This document shows positions 37,380 through 48,921 of a stretch of DNA of 64,000 nt, piece after piece. A model generated the notes under the pieces. That model searched no databases. It was not told the origin of the DNA and was given only the letters and a program-made list of their open reading frames with translations. Origin of the DNA: Owenia fusiformis (Eukaryota > Annelida > Polychaeta > Sabellida > Oweniidae); assembly GCA_903813345.2 (NCBI GenBank), contig CAIIXF020000001.1, positions 45,341,885 through 45,405,884 of the forward strand. Reading direction: 5' to 3'. The position numbers and the translations under genes were made by a program. Position 1 is the first letter of the stretch. Every line of letters begins with the position of its first letter.

Positions 37380-37790
37380 GAATTAACACTAATGAACACG
37401 ATGTGATGACTTTATTACTATCTATGAGGAACCATTAAACAATTATGAACGAAATCCAGATACGTACAGTTTATTCATGAATTTGGAATATAATGTCGCA
37501 ATTCATTCTAAATATCTGTTAAATATCGAATCTCTTACATTACGAATCTCTTATTAAAATATATTCTATTTATACAATATTGTTTTTCCCGTCATCCGTG
37601 ATTTCCACATGTTGATTGTATTCTATTTTATCAAATGATCGGAAAGTAATACCATGAAATGAGTAGCATTAGACATGTTAGATTATACGCCCTTGAATTA
37701 CACTTATAAACACGATGTGATGATTGTTTCATTTACTTAGAGGAACGCATTAACAGATTAATCAATTATGAACGAAATCCAGATACGTAC
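37380..37790. repeat. Direct repeat pair at the inner edge of the right foldback arm
   Basis: Two imperfect copies of about 95-100 bp (37,380-37,472 and 37,693-37,790) share AACACGATGTGATGA and TATGAACGAAATCCAGATAC. The second copy runs directly into the first tandem unit of the right arm. Confidence 0.65.
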
Positions 37791-37796
37791 GATGTA

Positions 37797-38518
37797 AGGA
37801 TTCATATAGAAGGTAGTTTGCAAATGAATCCTGCCTTCAGGAAGGCAGGATTCATTTGTAAACTATATTGCATATGAATCCTGTATGATTCCTGGAGGCT
37901 GGATTCATTTGTAAACTATATTGCATATGAATCCTGTATGATTCCTGAAGGCAGGATTCATTTGCAAACTACCTTCTATATGAATCCTGTACGAATCCTG
38001 AAGGCTGGATTCATTTGTAAACTATATTGCATATGAATCCTGTATGATTCCTGAAGGCAGGATTCATTTGCAAACTACCTTCTATATGAATCCTGTACGA
38101 ATCCTGAAGGCTGGATTCATTTGTAAACTATATTGCATATGAATCCTGTATGATTCCTGAAGGCAGGATTCATTTGCAAACTACCTTCTATATGAATCCT
38201 GTACGAATCCCGAAGGCTGGATTCATTTGTAAACTATATTGCATATGAATCCTGTATGATTCCTGAAGGCAGGATTCATTTGCAAACTACCTTCTATATG
38301 AATCCTGTACGAATCCTGAAGGCTGGATTCATTTGTAAACTATATTGCATATGAATCCTGTATGATTCCTGAAGGCAGGATTCATTTGTAAACTATTTAA
38401 ACAGCGAATCCTGTATGAATCCTGGAGGCAGGATTCATACAGGATTCATATGTGCATATGAATCCTGTATGAATCCTGACTCCAGGATTCAGTGGTTTGA
38501 TTCACATTTTTTGCTGTG
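37797..38518. repeat. Right inverted arm of the foldback element
   Basis: The reverse complement of the left arm but longer (about 720 against 540 bp), because it holds extra 106-bp units. Its inner edge contains a local inversion (CTGCCTTCAGGAAGGCAG), as if two arm fragments met head-to-head. The outermost several hundred bases match the left arm base for base as far as I can read. Confidence 0.85.
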
Positions 38519-38521
38519 TAA

Positions 38522-41500
38522 GTTCTCATTTTGTTAAACGACTCGCGTAGTAATATCATATGACATGGTGGATGCACCGTGAATATTGTAAATATCATTA
38601 TTGTATCCTCTTGAGCTTCCAGCTGGTTTATACAATGACATGCTTTCATTGTGCGTCTTTACTAAATCGTGACCAGTTATCATAGGGCGAGACGGTTGGG
38701 GACTTAATCTCTGTACCACCGAACACATTATAAGTAGCTACTCTATGAACAGAGGCAATGACATCGACTGCACAAACACCTTGACGTAACTGAGAGTACT
38801 CTCTTCTTATTTATCTTAGAAATGGCAATTATTGACGCAGGTAAGGAAATAGTACATCAAAACACTCTTCTTTATCAGGAAGACCTAAGGCCTCTAAATC
38901 ATAAGGTCTTCTCCATATACTAGGTGATAGTGGCTATGTTTTAAATCAATGAGAAGTTTCCCGTGGAAGGAATAATGCGACCCTCAACTCGCCCCCCCCC
39001 GACTATTACAGATAATTTAGAATAGAAATCAGAAAGTAAAATGAATGTTAACTTTTACTAATTACATAGGTTAAGATCAGAGAATTGTTAAATTGTTAAT
39101 AATTTAGTTTTTAAGAAGGTCATTTTACCCTTTTCAATATGAAATTCATATTTAGTCCGCCAGATGCCGGTCATCGGACAAGTCATTTAAGAATAACATG
39201 TCTCCGAAGATAGGTTCATTATCTGTTAATTTTTTACATCCGTCCAACAGAATTATGCAATAAATGATGTTGTTCGAAAGTTGGTACTCAGTGATATTTT
39301 CTCTACGACTGCAACACATCGACCCCAGTTCCCTGATATAATTAAATTTCTGCGGCAACCATAGAATAACTACGGCCGCCGTAGGGACGCCCTACGCTGA
39401 CCGTGCGTCTTCATTTGAAGGCCGTGCGACAATCATGATTTTTGATTTGTCGACCGGAATGTTACCGATCGCAGCTCAGATATGATAGACCGTACGGTCG
39501 CCGTAGCAAATGTAACTGAGGTTCTAATGATGGTAGTTGTTCAGTAATGGTTTCCAGACAAGCCTATTCGCAGTTAAAAAGTATTCATAAGAGACGTCTT
39601 TAATGCATTAGAATACGTAATCCATGCCAAATTTCCCTCGGGTGCACCTACAAACGTCCATATACACACTACTTTCATTTGTAACTTAATTACGAATGTT
39701 AATCACGGTTGGAGGCCAAAGAAGGTTGTCTTTCTTCGTCCATTTATACAGACGAATCCCTTTGTTACCAAAACCTCTGCTCTGTAAGTGTCTCAGAGGT
39801 AAACGAGAACAAGGCGATATTAATATCAAAATAAGTTAGTAAAGATCTCATACATCGCTGGGCTCATCAAATATTCATTCGCATGATATGTTTCGAATTC
39901 TCGGGATTATCTACCTGGATCATTGTAGGAAATCATTTCATTAGATGTTAAATGAGTATAAGCTTGAATTTCAGGGGAGTAACCTTTATCATGTTCATAA
40001 TGCTTTTTCCCCAATTATACTTGAACAACAACGTAACGTAAGCCTTAGACTAGCCTGGGTTTTGAAGGACAGTCTGATTTCAGAAATGAAATTTTAAAAA
40101 GAAATCGAGACTAGGAATTGAATTTCAACAATGTTAAGATTACAGCTCAAGGAATCCAATCCTTGTTCGTACTACACTGTCGGAATACCTCTTTGACATC
40201 AAGTCTCAGGACCCCTCACCCCATTTACCACACCTTCAGATCACAGACCTCCAGATCATTCCCTTGTTACACGACTCTGATTTTGGTAAATACATTAGGC
40301 GCTTATATTGATCGACTAACAGATTAATGAATTTATTCTCTAGGACTTTTCAAGGGCCTAATCATGTATTATTCATAAAAGTCTTTGATCCCAAATCCTT
40401 TAATTCAGCAATGTCCCCTAAGTTTTCTCCACACTTCTCCCCACTCTTTGATTTTGAAGCGTGGCTGATAATGCTGATGCCCAGCCACAAGCACATGTGC
40501 ACTTGTTTAATGTATTCTTTGGAGAAATATATAAATAAATAAATAAAAAATTTTTTTTGAAGCGATGAAAGCACTGATTCTAAATTATTGAATTCACTAA
40601 TAAAAGTTATTGAGTGAAACACTGATCCATGAAGAATATGATATTTGAAGTCGCCTTATTTCTGATCCAAAGAATTTCTTCTAAAAGATGGCTTCGTGTG
40701 AGTTCAATTTTAACTTCTTGCTTTTAGGGTCTCATATCATAATTTTATGAATTCGGTTATTTAAATCCGTTCATCTTCCTAACTCAAAATAAGATACATT
40801 TTCATCTGTAGTGAAGGTTAAGATGGTGTTTTACTTATTCATTTCACGGACTTAGATTAGCTCCTTTTCTGTATTTCTTAGTAAGACTGACGTAAAACAA
40901 CTGTATAGAAGGGAGAGAGAATGACAAATTGTAAATTGATCATTCAAGGCCAATCTTGTTGAAAAATAACGCTTTTTATTTCGTGCAAACGAGGTATTTT
41001 ATTTGGCAATATGGACATTTTCAAATATGTTGAATCATCACGGTTAACTAAGGTTTGCTCTTTTGGAAGTTTTATGTGGAATCTGCAGCATTATAAGTCA
41101 AGTTTGAAAAATGAGACTATAAATCAATCAATATAGCGATGCAGAAAATATTAGTTTCTTCGTTTCATTAATTAGAAGATGAGATTTATCGATTCATGGA
41201 AAATGAGAAGATTCGAACACCGAAGAGTTGCACCTTGTTATAGACAATGTTATTTATAACTTTGTATGTAGCCTCATCCACTCCGACAAACTTCATGAAG
41301 TGATGACTAGTTTTGCATATGAAACTCTCTTTTAAAGCACCATATGTTCTGTGTTCCCCCAAGGGTGCATCACGAAAGGGACACATGAAGCTTCAACGCA
41401 GCCCGGATCCTTAAAAAATAAGTTGGATTTTTATCACTTGAAAAGTGAAATATTGGTGAAAAAGACTGGTAACTGATTTAGGTGCATAAAACGTCCAGAT

Positions 41501-41810
41501 CAGTTCCACTTTCGGGTATTACTTCATTTCACTGCATTGGAATCTAATTTATATCCAACGATAACGTGCCATCCAAATAATGGCGTGTTGGGAAATGTTT
41601 ATCAACGTTCACAGTATCACCTTGTCTGCATTATTGATGCCAGATTCGCATGGGTACATATACGTTATCTTAGCTAAGCAGTGTATAGGCTTGCTTGGTT
41701 GGTATACGATACGTTTTCCATATATTTAAGTACTCTTGAATTTTGAGATATCACGGAAAAGGGAACTTCAACAAAGACCTTTGCTGATATATACCATTTG
41801 TATAAGAATA
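38522..41810. other. Intergenic, no gene recognised
   Basis: It holds one possible small MITE (39,370-39,506) and a C run near 38,991. Open frames of 60-86 codons here look like chance. Confidence 0.5.
39370..39506. mobile_element. Possible small MITE, 137 bp, CTACGGC ends
   Basis: Inverted ends CTACGGCCGCCGTAGGG and CCGTACGGTCGCCGTAG match with a few differences. The segment is CG-rich in AT-rich surroundings. No clear target duplication. Confidence 0.45.
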
Positions 41811-43330
41811 TAAGACAATCAGATAGGTCATTGTAAAGACATGGCTCTTATATCATTTCTGCAAGAACAAGACAATCAGATATGCCATTGTATAGACATG
41901 GCTCTTATACCATTTCTGCAAGAAGAAGACAATCAGATAGGTCATTGTAAAGACATGGCTCTTATATCATTTCTGCAAGAAGAAGACAATCAGATAGGTC
42001 ATTGTAAATACGACTCTTATACACTTTCTACAAGAACAAGACAACCAGATAGGTCATTGTAAAGACGCTCTTATATCATTTCTACAAGAACAAGACAATC
42101 AGATATGTCATTGTAAAGACATGGCTCTTATACCATGTCTGCAAGAACAAGACAATCAGATAGGTCATTGTAAAGATATGACTCTTATACCATTTCTGCA
42201 AGAACAAGACAATCAGATATGTCATTGTAAAGGCATGGCTCTTATACCATTTCTACAAGAACAAGACAATCAGATAGGTCATTGTTAAGACATTGCTCTT
42301 ATACCAATTCTGCAAGAACAAGACAATCAGATAGGTCATTGTAAAGACATGACTCTTATACACTTTCTACAAGAACAAGACAATCAGATATGCCATTGTA
42401 AAGACATGACTCTTATACCATTTCTGCAAGAACGAGACAATCAGATAGGTCATTGTAAAGACATGGCTCTTATATCATTTCTACAAGAACAAGACAATCA
42501 GATAGGTCATTGCAAAGTCATGGCTCTTATACCATTTCTACAAGAACAAGCTAGACAATCAGATAGGTCATTGTAAAGACATGGCTCTTATATCATTTCT
42601 ACAAGAACAAGACAATCAGATAGGTCATTGCAAAGTCATGGCTCTTATACACTTTCTACAAGAACAAGACAATCAGATAGGTCATTGTAAAGACATGGCT
42701 CTTATATCATTTCTACAAGAACAAGACAATCAGATAGGTCATTGCAAAGACATGGCTCTTATACACTTTCTACAAGAACAAGACAATCAGATATGTCATT
42801 GTAAATACATGACTCTTATACCATTTCTACAAGAACAAGACAATCAGATATGTCATTGTAAAGACATGGCTCTTATACCATTTCTACAAGAACAAGACAA
42901 TCATATAGGTCATTGTAAAGAAATGACTCTTATACCATTTCTGCAAGAACAAGACAATCAGATAGGTCATTGTAAAGAAATGACTCTGATACACTTTCTA
43001 CAAGAACAAGACAATCAGATATGTCATTGTAAATACATGACTCTTATACCATTTCTACAAGAACAAGACAATCAGATATGTCATTGTAAAGACATGGCTC
43101 TTATACCATTTGTACAAGAACAAGACAATCAGATAGGTCATTGCAAAGACATGGCTCTTATACACTTTCTACAAGAACAAGACAATCAGATATGTCATTG
43201 TAAATACATGACTCTTATACCATTTCTACAAGAACAAGACAATCAGATATGTCATTGTAAAGACATGGCTCTTATACCATTTCTGCAAGAACAAGACAAT
43301 CAGATAGGTCATTGTTAAGACATTGCTCTG
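41811..43330. repeat. 57-bp minisatellite, about 27 copies, open on the plus strand
   Basis: The unit contains GACATGGCTCTTATACCATT, then TCTACAAGAACAAGACAATC, then AGATAGGTCATTGTAAA. Since 57 nt is 19 codons, the plus strand stays open, with 245 codons at 42,581-43,318 and shorter frames before it. The encoded unit is MALIPFLQEQDNQIGHCKD. Copies differ by point changes (GGTCATTG or TGTCATTG; GCTCTT or ACTCTT) in higher-order patterns. The array ends where GACATTGCTC becomes unrelated sequence. No upstream exon or promoter is evident, so I do not call a gene. Confidence 0.92.
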
Positions 43331-46300
43331 ATAGCCAATGTTTCTAATGTAAATTAAAGTTATGTCAAGCTATGTCATTGTCAAAGAATAGCTCTGTCAA
43401 GACAGTCATTGTCTTGTTATGCCAATGGGAATTTTGAGGAATGGAATTTGACTAGATTTTTACATCGCTGATCTATCATATGTCATGTACAGTTTATTTT
43501 TATTTGTGGCTTTTAGATATAGATTTACATTTTCTATATATGGCATACCATTACATATGTCACTGATTATCAAGGCATACCATTGTATGACACATGCCAC
43601 TGTTGATCTATTTAGTCGAGCCCTCTCCCAAAATACTTGCTTTTCCATTATAATAGTATATCTAGTATACCACATTAAAGTGGCAATTTCTGCTATAGAT
43701 CGTCCGTTTCAGCACATGAGATGGACATCAAAATGATGCTTTACCATTGTTGATCAGTGCCATTTTTGAGATATGCCATTTTAAATGTCATAATGAACAT
43801 CCAACTAATATGTCAATGTCGAGCTAAACCCTTGCTGCCTTGCGTTTTTTACCATATCATTGCCAAGATTTGTCATTGTAAAACTATGCTATGCTAGATA
43901 AATATCAGATTCGTCCAATGTAATCATTTACACTTTTTCTATCTGAATGAGTGAGTAATAGAAATTTATTGCGTGCCTCTGGCTTGCAGGGTGAACTAAT
44001 ATAGAGACTATATTCTATAATCTCAGCATGGCTGAGTAAATACCAGCAAATCCTAATAGACAATAGATTAACGATTCTAGATTAGACATTCTAGTAAAAC
44101 AATGAACAAGTGGATGAGGTGATACAAGATAGTATAAGTTATCAATGTAGTGGATAAATCAAATCCTCTCCTTTCACCGAGATGGGGAAACTGGCAATTC
44201 AAAAATGTTCCATTTTTATTTGGTGATAACTGAATCAGCTAAACCTACTAAATATAGTCCCCGTTTCTATTTTTGACATAGTTTGGTGAAAATGAAAAAC
44301 TATTCAAAGGGAATGACACTATCGTGTTAAAGAAAAAAGGTCGAGTGATAACAACAATTCACCAGTTGCAACTAGATGTAGGTTTTGCCACCTCACTTGA
44401 CCCTTAAACAGAACTTCACTTTGTAATCTTAATCACAATCGATTAATTGAGAAATACTTCAAGTAAACATACTTTCATTTCTTTAGCTCAGAATAAATGG
44501 AACTGCCGACATTAATATTGATAATTGACCTTGCAACCATCTGTTGATCCGCTAATCATTGACCATACCATTACTTTACAATACTCCTCTTCACTTCTCT
44601 TAATTTATTATTGGCAACTTCTTATCATTCTAAAACGCTATTGATAGTCATGTACTTACGTATGCAGTTTCTCCAAGGACGTCCTTTTTAGTGTTTTATG
44701 TTTTTGGCTTCCAATATAGGTTGATGAATCTATATCCAATAACTATGGTCGTAAAACTGTTAATCCTTCTTTGTGTTATTTTCCGTTTAGATCAGATGAT
44801 GTTTCTGTGTTTCTCGATACCAACAAGTACTTACTTCGAGTCGATTGCTTGTCAGAGGCACAGTGGGGATCTATGTACTATTTTGGCAACGTAGCCCCCT
44901 TACTTACAACCTTATCACAGTTTTAAGTCCATAGTTCAATCTTAAGTTTTGATAATTAAACTCTTGGCATGTTGTAACTATCAATACAGTTAAATAAACT
45001 AGACCCAATGACAAGTTCTAGTTACATATTAATAAGAAAACGTGAGAATTGCACAAAGCATTTTCAGAAGACAACATGATGTTTCATTGGCGTTCATTTC
45101 AATGTCAAAAACATATGATAAAACACAATCCAAATATACCATCTAATCCTCGAAGGCGGATTTGCCGCGGCTTCTTCTAAGTAAATGTCAGTAGTCCTAA
45201 GCCATAAGTCATTATGTAAATCGATCTGCCCAGAATACAGAATTAAGTCTTAGATCGAGAGCTTGAAAGTTGGACAGCGTGGACACTCTTTATGAGCAAA
45301 TATGCAATCTATTTGTCGGATTGAAAAATCCTGCTGATAACTGTCGGGAATTGTGTTGAATTGTATTTATCAATTAAAATGTACAAAATACAACTTTCGA
45401 ATCCTTAAAATAGATAGCAATGATAATCGAAGACCAGAGCCTAAATATTTAATGAAGAGAAAATAATTTGATTTGTGCTGTATGATTTTAAAACGTTTTA
45501 CGAGTTCCCCTGTACAAATTCATCTTCTGACCTGCCACCTGTCATACCAGTGACAAAAACTCTCGTGATGTAAAAGAACAGTTATTAGAGTCTTGAAAGA
45601 AAAACAGACTAATTCATTCACAAATGAAATCCGTATGCCGCCAGTTCAATAAAACTGTCTGCTGAATTGTTGGAATTTTTGCTAAAGCCGCTGTAAACAC
45701 CTCCCCTAAGGATGTGAATGCAGAAAAGGGAAGGGGGGGGGGTAGCAAACAAGACAAGGTTACTGGCTGATTTTAGTTCACTTATGGAAGAGGTGTCTAT
45801 CGAGAGGGTATAATGTATAAAATATGACCTTTATAGTGTGAGGTATCCTTAGGCTAGTGATGTATTGTTCGGGAACCTCAAACAGACCCCAACAAAAGAA
45901 ACCATAGCATATGCATTTATAAATTCCTTAGAGGATGACATAACAACCCTTTAGAAAAATAGCCATGCTCTATAGTTAAGAAATATAGGCTGTGAGTAAT
46001 TTCACGATGATTGAGACTTGTCAACAGTTAATCAATACAAATGGTCTGTCTTTTTAAAAGAAAAACATAGTTTCACGATGATTGGGATTTATTTTTATAA
46101 AAGTACAGTTGATCAATAAATTTTCCGTGGTGACAAGGATAACTGAATATTGTTCCAATCATTTCAACTTGTATTATGAAACCAGGTTCAGTGGGTTCAA
46201 ACATTCTCGCTGTATTTGCAGCGTTGCCTTCATTACATATTTCCAATACTGGATATTGCGGAGTTGAGACGATTGGTCAAGGGGATCGGGAGATGTAATG

Positions 46301-47098
46301 TACGCTCCGACTAAATTGCTTCCAATGGTATTTCTCTTTCCCGAGTAGACATAGTCCATGTTAACAGAGCCAAAAGCTCTCTTTAAGGATGCAAAATCAA
46401 ACAAAGAATATAATATCATGGGAAGCACGGTGGTTCCAGTTCGTGTGTATCCATCCCCATTTTTGTTCACATTTTAATTGATTTAAACCAAAAGTCTCGA
46501 TCGTCCTTGAGCTATGAACATTCTTGCAACAAGAAGATGAAAATGAAGACAATATTTCTTTCACGAATGCCACTGTTATGTGTTCGCTGCATATTCGTCA
46601 GTTGTGCAAAACTAGACGACTACCGATGCATGTCTCTATAGTCAGTGAACCATTACTAACGCATTAAGACAACCTGACACAGCTTTGCTGGGACAAAATG
46701 GATATTGTACACAGCTATTTTTCAATTTTGTTTTTCTATTTGAACGAGGCAAACTTACCAGCAAGCTCGTTTTTACTTTCTTCATTATCCCTAATGTGGG
46801 CGGGGGGGGCAGGTCGGAGGACCCCCATGACACACATTTTTGTAATGCTTGTGCTCTCCTTTAGAGATAGAAGGGGTTGTGGAAACCGCAATGCCAAATC
46901 GTCGTGAATAAAAAATTGACAAGTGTTAGTAAGCTTATATTTATAAGTAACTAACATTGTTAACATTCATTTCACATTCACAGTTCCAGTATGCCCTGGA
47001 AGCTACCAGGGGGAAGCTACAATTCAGATCGATTATATAGTTCTAACTAATTGTAAAATCATCTAAAATAGATAGAGGAGTAGTGTGGGTAGCTGATG
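43331..47098. other. Intergenic, apart from one coding-like fragment
   Basis: The first 500 nt contain scattered ATGTCATTGT-type words that may be decayed minisatellite. A G run lies near 45,735. A coding-like fragment at 46,174-46,470 is listed separately. No transposon ends were located. Confidence 0.45.
46174..46470 (-). pseudogene. Unidentified coding-like fragment (weak resemblance to a GAIN domain)
   Basis: An open frame of 98 codons that begins at GTG, preceded two codons earlier by a stop; the first ATG is at codon 18. The peptide includes TTVLPMILYSLFDF, NMDYVYSGKRNTIGSNLVGA and YITSPDPLDQSSQLRN. The pattern of a hydrophobic strand, then IGSNLVGAYI, then a proline-containing turn recalls subdomain B of the GAIN fold in adhesion receptors. 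I cannot confirm this, and no cysteine-containing GPS motif follows. No acceptor or donor fits well, so it looks like a relic. Confidence 0.22.
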
Positions 47099-47290
47099 GC
47101 ACAGGGGGTGGATATGGAAACTAACAAGGGGAGGGGGCAAATTTCAAGTCGGAAAAAATATTTAAGACCCAAAAAGGCCCAGTTATCTCCAAAAAAGCAC
47201 ATTAATCGGGGCCCTAAAAATCTGTGGGCCAACGTTTTTTTGGGCCCAGCATTTTTTCTGGGCCCATCTTTGGAGGGGGGGGCAGTGTGG
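47099..47290. repeat. Degraded copy of the G-run CAGGGGCGGAT element
   Basis: It contains GGATATGGAAACTAACAAGG, CAAATTTCAAG and several GGGCCCA blocks in the order seen at 50,357-50,634. The ends are decayed and no duplication is visible. Confidence 0.6.
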
Positions 47291-48462
47291 CAGCAGGGTA
47301 GGTTCCTTCGTATCGAAATATTGGCCTATCCCATACGACAATACTCGCTAATTGGAGGAATCTAGGAATCAAACATCTACTTAGATAGCCATAAGTTATC
47401 ATTATATGGCATAGAACTGAAATTACCCAGCCTAATATGGAGAACAAACTCGACATTCAGATATAAGATATCAATAAATTTCCATTCAACATAAGCTTGG
47501 AACCATTTTAGATCCTTTACGCCAAATTTTATTGAAGTACTAGGTTCGAATTACAGACTTGTTGTTCTTAGTCTACCAGTCTTTTTTCAAATTCAGTCAT
47601 ATCACCGATTCGGTGGTCAACAGGTCAAGACTAAACCCCTAATGGTAATGGTAAGAGGTCTATTTTTGGAAACCAAGGAGATATGACCTTGTGTCCAAGC
47701 ATTCCCAAACTATCACAAGTCATTATGTGACAGGTAAAGTCTATTTAGCTGATCCTAGGATGATGACATTGATGTGTCATCTCCTACTACAATTCATGAA
47801 GAGAAAGCCAGACAGAGTGGGATCAACACTTACAGCAACCTTATAAGATGTGCTCCATGTTATGACTTCATTGTCATTAATGATTGGATAGTCATGTCCA
47901 ATGTGGGGCCGCCCAACCAACACAATTACAACATTCCACAAAATATGGACATAACACGAAACTAAATGACTATTATATCATAATATGTAGGTACAATCTG
48001 AGTTGGAAAAAGATTGGCGCAAAAAGATTGGCACAAGAAATATTAGCTTTTACAAGAATATATGGAACGTGGGCGACGCGACGCCCATTATTAATGAATG
48101 TTAATCCAATGAAAAAACTTCGGGGGCTGTGAGGAATAGGTAAAAGAAAAAAAGTAAAGAAAATTCACACACCAGGTTTACCCCAAAAGGAAACCCAATT
48201 CATAAAGGGAGCATTCCAAAAAATATTATTTTGAGCCACCCTGATACAAAGGGGAAAATTTAATACCAAGATAATTTGAACAATATATTTAGGAACAATA
48301 TATTCAACCATAAAACGTCAATATCATTCTAACATATTTAGGCAAAAGGATGTAGCCTATATCACTATAGTTTTCATTTCGTTTGGGCTGTGAAAACTTC
48401 TGAAAATCTCATTCTATAACATGCTGGTGAGTCAGTTGCCTTGTCTGCCTCACGCCTGGCTC
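47291..48462. other. Intergenic, nothing recognised
   Basis: AT-rich, with short open frames only. I see no element ends. Confidence 0.5.
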
Positions 48463-48921
48463 ACGGAACGTCAATGTAACAAAATGGATGAACTTCCTGG
48501 ATAAGAGTTTTTTGTTTTCTCGATTTAAACTTACGTATAAGTCATGTTGCGGATTACCATTTGGCACATAGTTAGACGATATAGTCTGGCTTTTAGATAT
48601 GCCCTCGGTTTGGAATTTGATTTTTAAATAAAGCTAGAATTCATGCATTTAGACCATCGCTTTTGTTACAATCGTCAAAGTAACATACATTAGTAATATA
48701 ACGGACTTTCGTCAATGTAACAAAAGCGAGGGGCTATATAAATTGCAACTTCATTTATACAACAAATTCCAAATTGAAGAAACTTATTGAAACTAGACTA
48801 TATTATTAAGTTTTATGCCAAATTATAATCTGCAGTTTGACTTATAAGTAGGTTTAAATCGAGAAAACAGAAAACTCGTAAAGAGGAAGTTCATATCCAT
48901 TTTGTTACATTGACGTTCCGT
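48463..48921. mobile_element. Inverted-repeat element, about 460 bp, ACGGAACGTCAATG ends
   Basis: Arms of about 80 bp begin ACGGAACGTCAATGTAACAA and include TTTCTCGATTTAAACTTAC on the left, matched in reverse complement on the right. An inner hairpin (48,655-48,730) repeats the same theme with CGCTTTTGTTAC and GTAACAAAAGCG. The word GTCAA(A/T)GTAAC occurs several times. No target duplication found. Confidence 0.75.

Larger units (their letters stand above)
29481..37796. other. Interior of the 9.6-kb foldback element, no gene recognised
   Basis: The longest open frame is 104 codons (36,398-36,712, minus), with no family resemblance. At 30,804 a good acceptor (TTCTGTTTTGCAG) is followed by a short open frame ending VTIEL and a stop, with AATAAA near 31,195; this could be a last exon but is weak. 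The interior carries G-run repeats (31.3 and 33.1 kb), a MITE fragment (35.3 kb), long G runs near 33,995 and 36,805, a C run near 34,398, and a direct repeat at its right end. Confidence 0.5.
28943..38518. mobile_element. Large foldback transposon, 9576 bp, tandem-repeat inverted arms, TAA duplication
   Basis: The outer ends are CACAGCAAAAAATGTGAATC and its exact reverse complement, flanked by TAA on both sides (28,940-28,942 and 38,519-38,521). The left arm (to about 29,480) and right arm (from about 37,797) are inverted and read as near-identical for several hundred bases, including a shared variant in the second repeat unit (CCTTCGGGATTC instead of CCTTCAGGATTC). Past a unique outer segment each arm is tandem 106-bp units. 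The 8.3-kb interior has no recognisable transposase, so the element is probably non-autonomous. Foldback elements with tandemly repeated arms are known from Drosophila (FB) and sea urchin (TU). A 3-bp TAA duplication would suit PIF/Harbinger or CACTA-type enzymes, but that is inference. Confidence 0.85.

Noticed and set aside
41811-43330. Regularly repeated array that might be taken for a CRISPR array
   Set aside because: Whole 57-bp units repeat without unique spacers, and the window is animal DNA. It is a minisatellite.
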